From assembly GCA_027061805.1 (NCBI GenBank), contig JAMOWA010000018.1, forward strand, positions 62,001-126,000: DNA of 64,000 bases. Reading direction: 5' to 3'. The position numbers and the translations under genes are program-made. Below, in pieces: positions 57,708 to 64,000 of the stretch (the first letter of the stretch is position 1; every line of letters begins with the position of its first letter). This DNA comes from Thermoanaerobaculia bacterium (GTDB taxonomy: Bacteria > Acidobacteriota > Thermoanaerobaculia > Thermoanaerobaculales > Sulfomarinibacteraceae). The notes beneath the pieces were generated by a model that searched no databases, was not told the DNA's origin, and saw nothing but the letters and a program-made list of their open reading frames with translations.

Positions 57708-59401
57708 CGCGCGCCCGCTTCCGTGTGGTGGCGGTCCTCCTGGCGGGGGCCCTCGCGGTGCTCGCCGCCAGGACCGTCCAGGTGATGGTCCTCGGCCACG
57801 AGCGCTACGCCGAGCTGGCCCACCGCCAGCAGGAGCGCAAGCTCACGGTCCCCTCCCTCCGGGGCGAGATCCGGACCGCCGACGGCTACCTCCTGGCCAC
57901 CAGCGTCTCCCGCGTGGCGGCCCAGGTGGACCGGCAGCTCCTGGGCGATCCCGAGCTCTTCGCCAGGGCTGCGGCACCGATCCTCGGCCGCCCGGCCGAC
58001 GAGCTCGTGCGGCGCCTCGGCCGGGGCCCGCGCGCGGTCTGGATCGGCCAGAAGCTGCCGCTGGAGACCGGCGAGACCCTCCGCCAGCTGGCCCCCGCGG
58101 CCGTGGTGCTGGTTCCCGACAGCGCCCGGCTCTACCCGCTGGGCTCCCTGGCGGCCCCCGTGGTGGGGTTCGTGGGACGGGAGGAGCTCCGGCCGGTGGG
58201 CCGCGCCGGCCTCGAGCACCACTTCGACTCGCTGCTGGCCGGCCGGCCCGAGACCTACCTGGCGGTACGCGACGCGGTGCAGCGCCAGGTGCGGCTCCGC
58301 CGGCTCCACACGGGCCGCTCCGGCTACGACCTGGAGCTCACCATCGTGGCCAGGCTCCAGGCCCGGTGCGAGGAGATCCTGGGGGACGTGCTGGAGCGCA
58401 CGGGGGCACGCTCGGCCTCGGCCGTGGTGATGGAGCCGTTCTCGGGCGAGATCCTGGCCCTGGCCTCGGTCCCCTCCTTCGATCCGGGGGCACCGGGCCG
58501 CGTCCCTCCCGAGCGGTGGCGCCTGAGGCCCGTCCAGGACGCCTTCGAGCCGGGTTCCACGGTCAAGCCCATGGTGGCCGCCGCGGCCCTGGCCGCCGGG
58601 GCCGTCCGGCCCGGGGAGCGGCTGGACTGCCGCGCCCGGGGGATCCGGGTGGCGGGCCACTGGATGCGCGACCACGCCGACCCCGGCCGCTACACCCTGG
58701 ACGAGGTGGTGGCCCACTCCTCCAACACGGGGATGGTGGTGGTGGCCCGGCGCCTGGACCCGGAGCTCCTGTGGCGCACGCTGGACGGGTTCGGGTTCGG
58801 CCGCCGCACGGGTGTGGGCTTCCCCGCCGAGGCATCGGGCACCCTCCGCCCCCCGGCCCGGTGGTCCAGGATGAGCGCCGCGGCCCTGGCCCTGGGCCAG
58901 GAGCTCACGGTCACGCCCCTCCAGCTGGCCACCGCCTACGCCGCCGTCGCCAACGGCGGCTGGCTCCTGCGCCCCCGCCTGGTGCGGCGCGCCACCGGTG
59001 GCCTGGACGAGATCGAGGGACGCCCGGCCTGGCGGTGCCGGGTGATGGATGCCACGCTGGCCGGCCGGATCGCCGCCATGCTCCGCGGGGTGGTGACCAC
59101 CGGGACGGGCACCGGGGCCGAGGTGGCGGGCTACGCCGCCTGCGGCAAGACGGGAACCGCCCAGAGGGCCGTGGCCGGTGGATTCGACGACGCCCACCAC
59201 GTGGCGTGGTTCGCCGGCTTCCTCCCGTGGCCGGCTCCCCGTGCCGTGGTGGTGGTCGCCGTGGAGGAGCCGCGCACGGACTACTGGGCCTCCACGGTGG
59301 CGGCCCCCTGCTTCCGCGAGATCGGTGCCGCCACCATGCGCGTGCTGGGGATCCCACCGTCCGCGACCTCCGGCGGGGGTCCGGTGGGGGGGCGCACGTG
59401 A
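57704..59401 (+). CDS. ftsI: Septal peptidoglycan transpeptidase FtsI (PBP3-type)
   Basis: 565 aa; GTG start overlapping the ftsL stop. One N-terminal helix (about 8-24), PBP dimer domain (RGEIRTADGYLLATSVSRVAAQ), then a class B transpeptidase: nucleophile S285 in GSTVKPM, SSN in VAHSSNTGMV and KTGTA near the C-terminus (CGKTGTAQRA). No PASTA repeats follow. Cross-links septal wall with FtsW. Coupled to murE. Confidence 0.95.
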   Translation: MTRARFRVVAVLLAGALAVLAARTVQVMVLGHERYAELAHRQQERKLTVPSLRGEIRTADGYLLATSVSRVAAQVDRQLLGDPELFARAAAPILGRPADELVRRLGRGPRAVWIGQKLPLETGETLRQLAPAAVVLVPDSARLYPLGSLAAPVVGFVGREELRPVGRAGLEHHFDSLLAGRPETYLAVRDAVQRQVRLRRLHTGRSGYDLELTIVARLQARCEEILGDVLERTGARSASAVVMEPFSGEILALASVPSFDPGAPGRVPPERWRLRPVQDAFEPGSTVKPMVAAAALAAGAVRPGERLDCRARGIRVAGHWMRDHADPGRYTLDEVVAHSSNTGMVVVARRLDPELLWRTLDGFGFGRRTGVGFPAEASGTLRPPARWSRMSAAALALGQELTVTPLQLATAYAAVANGGWLLRPRLVRRATGGLDEIEGRPAWRCRVMDATLAGRIAAMLRGVVTTGTGTGAEVAGYAACGKTGTAQRAVAGGFDDAHHVAWFAGFLPWPAPRAVVVVAVEEPRTDYWASTVAAPCFREIGAATMRVLGIPPSATSGGGPVGGRT

Positions 59402-60855
59402 GGCTCGGGGACCTCGTCCGCCGGCTCCCGGGGGCCCGCCTCGCCGGCGACCCCTCCGTGGAGGTGGGCGGCATCACCCACGACTCCCGCTCGGCGGCAC
59501 CCGGCCTCGTCTTCGCCGCCCTGCCCGGCGAGCGGGCCCATGGCATGGACTTCCTGGAGGAGGCGCTGGGCCGCGGGGCCATCGCCGTGCTCAGCGACCG
59601 GCCCGCCCCCCGCACGGTGGAGATCCCCTGGATCCTCACGCCCAGCCCCCGGCGGCACACGGCGCTGGCGGCGTGGGCCCTCGCCGGCGACCCCCAGGAC
59701 CGGCTCACCCTGGTGGGCATCACCGGGACCAACGGCAAGAGCACCGTGGCCGACCTGGTGGCGGCCATCGCCGGCGCTGCGGGACGCACCGTGGGGGTCT
59801 TCGGAACGCTGGCCTACCGGATCGGCACCGAGAGCGTCCCGGCGGAGCGCACCACGCCCGAGGCCACCGACCTGGCACCGCTCCTGCGGCGCCTGGTGGA
59901 GGCCGGGGGGGACCTGGCCGTCATGGAGGTCTCCTCCCACGCCATCGCCCTGGAGCGGGTGGCCGGCCTGCCCTTCGGCGTGGCCGTCTTCACCAACCTC
60001 TCCCGGGACCACCTGGACTTCCACGGGGACCTGGAGAGCTACTTCGGTACCAAGCGGCGGCTCTTCGACGAGCTGCTGGCTCCCGGGGGCCGGCGGGTCC
60101 TCCCCGTGGGGTGCGAGTGGGCGGCGCGGATCCTGGAGACGCCCCGCGAGGGTGACCTCCTGTGGGGCCCGGGGGGTGACGTGGAGGCTCTGGAGCCCGC
60201 GTTCTCGCTGGAGGGAACGAGCTTCACCCTCCGCCACGGCCACGGCACCGCCGCGGTGGACCTGCCCCTGGTGGGCGCCCACAACCTGGACAACGCCCTG
60301 GCCGCCGCCGCGGCCGCACTGGCGGCGGGCCTGCCCTTCGAGGCGGTGGTGGGGGGGCTCCGGTCCGCCCGGCCCCTGCCCGGCCGGCTGGAGCCGGTAC
60401 CTGCGGACCTGCCCTTCCCCGTCTTCGTGGACTACGCCCACACGCCCGACGGGCTCCGGGCGGTGCTGACGGGCCTCCGTCAGGTCACCGACCGCCGGAT
60501 CATCGTGGTCTTCGGGGCGGGCGGCGACCGGGACCCCGGCAAGCGGGAGCCCATGGGCGAGGCCGCCGGCCGCCTCGCCCACCGGGTGATCGTCACCTCC
60601 GACAACCCGCGCTCCGAGGACCCGGCCGCCATCGCCGGGGCCGTGGCCGCCGGCGTGCGGGCGGCGGGTGCGGAGCCCGTGGTGGAGCTGGACCGGCGGC
60701 GGGCCATCGAGCGGGCGCTCCGGGAGGCCGGGGCGGACTCCCTGGTGCTGGTGGCCGGCAAGGGCCACGAGAGCGTGCAGCGGATCGGCTCCCGCGCCAT
60801 CCCCTTCTCGGACCGCGAGGTCATCGCCGAGCTGGCGGGGAGGGTGGCGTGCTGA
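59398..60855 (+). CDS. murE: UDP-MurNAc-tripeptide synthetase MurE
   Basis: 485 aa; GTG 59398 inside the ftsI end. P-loop GITGTNGKSTV (about residue 110), EVSSHAIALERV, NLSRDHLDFHGDLESYF, VDYAHTPDGL and the substrate motif DNPR at 402-405 (TSDNPRSEDP). DNPR is the mark of meso-diaminopimelate-adding enzymes, so the peptidoglycan is probably DAP-type. Overlaps murF by 7 bp. Confidence 0.96.
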   Translation: MRLGDLVRRLPGARLAGDPSVEVGGITHDSRSAAPGLVFAALPGERAHGMDFLEEALGRGAIAVLSDRPAPRTVEIPWILTPSPRRHTALAAWALAGDPQDRLTLVGITGTNGKSTVADLVAAIAGAAGRTVGVFGTLAYRIGTESVPAERTTPEATDLAPLLRRLVEAGGDLAVMEVSSHAIALERVAGLPFGVAVFTNLSRDHLDFHGDLESYFGTKRRLFDELLAPGGRRVLPVGCEWAARILETPREGDLLWGPGGDVEALEPAFSLEGTSFTLRHGHGTAAVDLPLVGAHNLDNALAAAAAALAAGLPFEAVVGGLRSARPLPGRLEPVPADLPFPVFVDYAHTPDGLRAVLTGLRQVTDRRIIVVFGAGGDRDPGKREPMGEAAGRLAHRVIVTSDNPRSEDPAAIAGAVAAGVRAAGAEPVVELDRRRAIERALREAGADSLVLVAGKGHESVQRIGSRAIPFSDREVIAELAGRVAC

Positions 60856-62225
60856 GGACCGCCGGGGCCGTGGCCGAGCTCCTGGGCGCCACCCTGGAGG
60901 GCGAGGCCTCCGTGAAGCTCCGCGGCGCCGAGGTGGACTCCCGCCGCGTGGAGGAGGGCGACCTCTTCGTGGCGCTGCCCGGCGCCCAGCGGGACGGCCA
61001 CGACTTCGTGGCCGAGGCCCTCGAGCGGGGGGCTGCGGCGCTGGTGCGGCGGGACGTGGAGCTGCCACCGCCACCGGCTGGCCGCGCCCTGATCCGCGTG
61101 GACGACACGCTGGGGGCCTACCACCGCCTGGCCGCGGAGGAGCGGACCCGCAGGCCCTGGTGGGTGGTGGGCCTCACGGGATCCGTGGGCAAGACCACCA
61201 CCAAGGACATGCTGGCGGCGCTGCTGGGCACGCGCTTCCCCACCGGTGCCTCCGAGGGCAACCGCAACTCCACCCTGGGCCTGCCCGCCGAGATCCTGAG
61301 CCAGCCGCCGGAGGTGGAGGTCTTCGTGGCGGAGATGGGCATGAGCCGGCCCGGGGAGCTGGACACGCTGGGGCGCATCGTCCGTCCCCACGTGCTGCTC
61401 TACACCCGGATCGCCCCGGCCCACACCGAGTTCTTCCCCGACCTCGAGGCCATCGTGCGGGCCAAGGCCGAGCTCCTGCGCCACCTGGAGGAGGGCGGCG
61501 TGCTGGTCCTCAACGCCGCCGACCCCCACCAGGCATCCTTCGCCGCGCCCCAGGCCAGCCGCACCATCACCTACGGCGCCCCGGGAGCCGAGGTCCGGGC
61601 GGAGTCCCTCGAGCCGCGTGGCCTCCTGGGGTCCGTCTTCACCCTCGTCATGGAGGAGGAGAGCGTCCCGGTGGAGCTGCCCCTGGCCGGGGCCCACCAG
61701 GTGGAGAACCTGCTGGCCGCCGCGGCGGCCGCCGGGTCCATGGGGGTGACCGCCGAGGAGATCGCCGGGGCCGCGGCAGGGCTCCAGGCCGCACCCCACC
61801 GCGGCCGGGTGCTGCACCCCAACCCGGACGTCACGCTGGTGGACGACAGCTACAACTCCTCGCCCCTGGCGCTCACCCGCATGCTGGAGCTGCTGGCGGC
61901 CACGCCCGGACGCCGGGTGGCCGTCCTGGGCGAGATGTACGAGCTCGGCGAGATCGCCGAGGAGGCCCACGCCGAGGCGGGCCGCCTGGCCGCCACGAGC
62001 TGCGACGTCCTGGTGACCGTGGGCGGCCAGGACGCCATGGAGCTGGCCATGGCGGCCCTCTCCTCCGAGAGACCGCCCTCGGCGGTACACCGTGTCAGTG
62101 GCGTGGAGGAGGCCATCGGGGTCGTCACGGGCCTCGTGGAGCCCGGTGACGTGATCCTGGTGAAGGGCTCCCGGGGTGTCCAGCTGGACCGCCTGGTGGC
62201 GGCGCTGACGGGGGAGGAGGCCTGA
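60849..62225 (+). CDS. murF: UDP-MurNAc-tripeptide:D-Ala-D-Ala ligase MurF
   Basis: 458 aa; GTG 60849. Adds D-Ala-D-Ala. Visible: DSRRVEEGDLFVALPG, the P-loop GLTGSVGKTTTKDM, EGNRNSTLGLPAEIL, EMGMSRPGELD, NAADPH and VDDSYNSSPLAL, a MurF signature. Its last base is the first base of the mraY start codon. Confidence 0.95.
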   Translation: MLRTAGAVAELLGATLEGEASVKLRGAEVDSRRVEEGDLFVALPGAQRDGHDFVAEALERGAAALVRRDVELPPPPAGRALIRVDDTLGAYHRLAAEERTRRPWWVVGLTGSVGKTTTKDMLAALLGTRFPTGASEGNRNSTLGLPAEILSQPPEVEVFVAEMGMSRPGELDTLGRIVRPHVLLYTRIAPAHTEFFPDLEAIVRAKAELLRHLEEGGVLVLNAADPHQASFAAPQASRTITYGAPGAEVRAESLEPRGLLGSVFTLVMEEESVPVELPLAGAHQVENLLAAAAAAGSMGVTAEEIAGAAAGLQAAPHRGRVLHPNPDVTLVDDSYNSSPLALTRMLELLAATPGRRVAVLGEMYELGEIAEEAHAEAGRLAATSCDVLVTVGGQDAMELAMAALSSERPPSAVHRVSGVEEAIGVVTGLVEPGDVILVKGSRGVQLDRLVAALTGEEA

Positions 62226-63310
62226 TGGCGTACTGGCTCCTCTACCCCCTGCGCGACCTGTGGATCGGCTTCAACGTCTTCCGCTACATCACCTTCCGCG
62301 TGGGCGTGGCCATGGCCACCGCCTTCTTCCTGAGCCTGGTCCTGGGGCCCCCGGTGATCCGGTGGCTCGCGGGTCTCAAGATCCGCCAGACCATCCGGGA
62401 CGAGGGCCCGGCCCACCACCAGGTGAAGGCCGGAACCCCCACCATGGGCGGCGTCCTCATCGTGGGGACCACGATCCTGGCCACCCTCCTGTGGGCCGAT
62501 CCGGCCAACCGCTACGTCTGGACCGTCCTGGCGGTGACGGCGGCCTACGCCGCCATCGGCTTCGCCGACGACTGGATCAAGGTGACCCGGCGGCGCAGCC
62601 TGGGCCTCACCGCCCGGCAGAAGCTGGTGCTCCAGGCGGCGGTGGGCCTCGCCGCAGGGTGGGCCGTCCGTGCCGTGGCGGAGCCCGCGGCCCACGCGGG
62701 CACGCTGGCGCTGCCCTTCTTCAAGGACCTGCTCCTGCCCCTGGGCTGGCTCTACCTGCCCTTCGTCATGGTGGTGCTCATGGGCTCGTCCAACGCCGTC
62801 AACCTCACCGACGGCCTGGACGGCCTGGCCATCGGCTCCATGGCCATCGCGGCGGCCACCTACACGGTCTTCGTCTACGTGGCGGGCCACTCCCGTATCG
62901 CCGACTACCTCCGGATCTCCTACGTGGCGGGCTCGGGGGAGGTGGCCGTGTTCACCGGGGCCGTGGCGGGCGCCGCCATGGGCTTCCTCTGGTTCAACTG
63001 CCATCCCGCGGAGGTGTTCATGGGGGACGTGGGCTCCCTGGGCCTCGGCGGCGCCATCGGCATCGTGGCCGTGGTGGCCAAGCAGGAGCTCCTGCTGGTG
63101 GTGGTGGGCGGCCTCTTCGTGGTGGAGGCCGTCTCGGTCATGCTCCAGGTGGGCTCCTACAAGCTGCGCGGCAAGCGGATCTTCAGGATGGCGCCCATCC
63201 ACCACCACTTCGAGCTCCTGGGGTGGGACGAGACGAAGGTCGTGGTCCGGTTCTGGATCGTGGCCGTGGTCTTCGCGCTGGCCGGGCTGGCCACGCTCAA
63301 GCTGAGGTGA
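62225..63310 (+). CDS. mraY: Phospho-MurNAc-pentapeptide transferase MraY
   Basis: 361 aa, about ten membrane helices. Makes lipid I from the UDP-pentapeptide and the undecaprenyl phosphate supplied by the uppS pathway. Family motifs: GTPTMGG-type KAGTPTMGGVLI, FADDWIKVTRRRSLGLTARQKL, NAVNLTDGLDGLA, CHPAEVFMGDVGSLGLGG and the C-terminal MAPIHHHFELLGWDE with three His. Overlaps murD (GTGA). Confidence 0.96.
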   Translation: MAYWLLYPLRDLWIGFNVFRYITFRVGVAMATAFFLSLVLGPPVIRWLAGLKIRQTIRDEGPAHHQVKAGTPTMGGVLIVGTTILATLLWADPANRYVWTVLAVTAAYAAIGFADDWIKVTRRRSLGLTARQKLVLQAAVGLAAGWAVRAVAEPAAHAGTLALPFFKDLLLPLGWLYLPFVMVVLMGSSNAVNLTDGLDGLAIGSMAIAAATYTVFVYVAGHSRIADYLRISYVAGSGEVAVFTGAVAGAAMGFLWFNCHPAEVFMGDVGSLGLGGAIGIVAVVAKQELLLVVVGGLFVVEAVSVMLQVGSYKLRGKRIFRMAPIHHHFELLGWDETKVVVRFWIVAVVFALAGLATLKLR

Positions 63311-64000
63311 CCGTGCGGTACGACCCCCCCTCCCGCGTGCTGGTGGTGGGCCTCGGGGCCTCGGGGCAGGCCGCCGTGCGCCTGGCGGCCGCCGACGGCT
63401 CGCGGGTGGTGGTGACCGACCTGCGCTCCGGCGAGGAGCTCGGCGCCGTGCTGGAGGGGCTCCCCGGCGTGGAGGCCGCGTTCCTCGGGGGCCATCCGGA
63501 GGCCTGCCTGGAGGGCGTGGGACTGGTGGTGACCAGCCCCGGGGTGGAGGCCGGCGCCCCGCTGCTCGAGGCCGCCCGGCACCGCGGCATCCCCGTGCTC
63601 ACCGAGCTGGAGTTCGCCTGGCTCCACCGTCCGGAGGCCCCCCTGGCCGCCGTGACCGGCTCCAACGGCAAGAGCACCGTGACGGCCCTCACCGCCCACC
63701 TCCTCCGGGAGGCCGGCATCCCCGCGGTGGCCGGGGGGAACCTGGGGCCGCCGGCATCGGAGCTCGTTCTCGCAGGCGGATGGGACGCCTGGGTCCTGGA
63801 GGTCTCCAGCTTCCAGGCCGAGCTGCTGACGGCCCTCCGTCCGCGGGTGGGCGTGCTGCTCAACCTGAGCCAGGACCACCTGGAGCGGCACCCCACCATG
63901 GCCGACTACCTCGCGGCCAAGCTCCGCCTCTTCGCCCGCCAGGAGCCCGGTGACGCCGCCGTGCTCAACGGGGACGACCCCCTGGTGGCGGAGGCCCCGG
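63307..64000 (+). CDS. murD: UDP-MurNAc-L-Ala:D-Glu ligase MurD, 3' end cut by window edge
   Basis: GTG 63307 overlaps the mraY stop; 231 codons are visible and the frame is open to the window end. VLVVGLGASGQAAVRLAAADG starts the Rossmann-like domain 1. Then come SPGVEAGAPLLEAAR, ELEFAWL, the P-loop AVTGSNGKSTVTAL and EVSSFQAELL, followed by NLSQDHLERHPTMADYLAAK. Only domain 1 and part of the ATP domain are present. It adds D-Glu to UDP-MurNAc-L-Ala. Confidence 0.94.
   Translation, partial: MTVRYDPPSRVLVVGLGASGQAAVRLAAADGSRVVVTDLRSGEELGAVLEGLPGVEAAFLGGHPEACLEGVGLVVTSPGVEAGAPLLEAARHRGIPVLTELEFAWLHRPEAPLAAVTGSNGKSTVTALTAHLLREAGIPAVAGGNLGPPASELVLAGGWDAWVLEVSSFQAELLTALRPRVGVLLNLSQDHLERHPTMADYLAAKLRLFARQEPGDAAVLNGDDPLVAEAP

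Overview
This window is one continuous stretch of a very GC-rich chromosome (my estimate is near 70 percent G+C) from a diderm bacterium. Evidence for an outer membrane: BamD, RseP, TonB/ExbB/ExbD, a small beta-barrel protein and several lipoproteins. A ferredoxin-type 2-oxoacid oxidoreductase, frequent GTG starts, many 4-bp ATGA/GTGA stop-start overlaps and the gene mix suggest an uncultured Acidobacteriota-like lineage, perhaps Thermoanaerobaculia. That placement is inference from gene content, not from a marker tree.

Layout. 1-4.1 kb: a small membrane protein, an EcsC-family protein, a tRNA-Arg(ACG) with its own promoter and terminator, and an ABC-2 exporter pair. 4.3-8.8 kb (minus): a glycerate 2-kinase, a shrunken lipoprotein and clpB. 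9-11.4 kb: a long hexanucleotide-repeat intergenic region, then a glutamate-cysteine-ligase-like enzyme fused to CBS domains. 11.5-14.3 kb: rpmE, prfA and prmC, with an antisense malonyl-CoA decarboxylase remnant wedged between prfA and prmC. 14.4-22.4 kb: an RRM protein, truA, then an envelope/lipid run uppS-cdsA-rseP-PASTA-rpe-bamD-LysM. 22.5-27.6 kb: tatA with a sugar/aminoglycoside-type kinase, rlmN, pgeF, and ftsEX behind an 18-C homopolymer.

27.7-36.6 kb is the most distinctive part. A minus-strand operon reads exbB-exbD-exbD-tonB-DUF4388-TPR. Beside it, after yebC-ruvC, a divergent 890-aa protein combines a degenerate receiver, a Ser/Thr kinase, one membrane span, a Pro/Thr-rich periplasmic stalk and a C-terminal TonB domain, followed by a tiny coiled-coil gene. 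I infer that the kinase may couple cytoplasmic signalling to the same proton-driven motor. This is the best candidate in the window for an undescribed system.

36.7-47.5 kb: accD-folC-dgt-rpiB-glyA, then an Rhs scar with IS-like repeats, the ribosomal operon rpsF-rpsR-DUF2232-rplI, a coiled-coil methyltransferase and an M49-like lipoprotein peptidase. 47.7-55.9 kb: korAB, an M48 lipoprotein peptidase, a beta-barrel protein, an oligopeptide transporter carrying a large inserted domain, and a CYTH protein. 55.9-64 kb: the start of the division/cell-wall cluster mraZ-rsmH-ftsL-ftsI-murE-murF-mraY-murD, preceded by a promoter and a 10-bp-periodic GTGG array that looks like the MraZ operator; murD runs off the window.

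A second theme is decay. Several intergenic spaces hold recognisable gene scraps: a GDPD-like lipoprotein lacking its middle, a malonyl-CoA decarboxylase head and tail, an Rhs fragment, a short-chain dehydrogenase tail and a frameshifted membrane protein. They sit among simple hexamer repeats and dispersed repeats.
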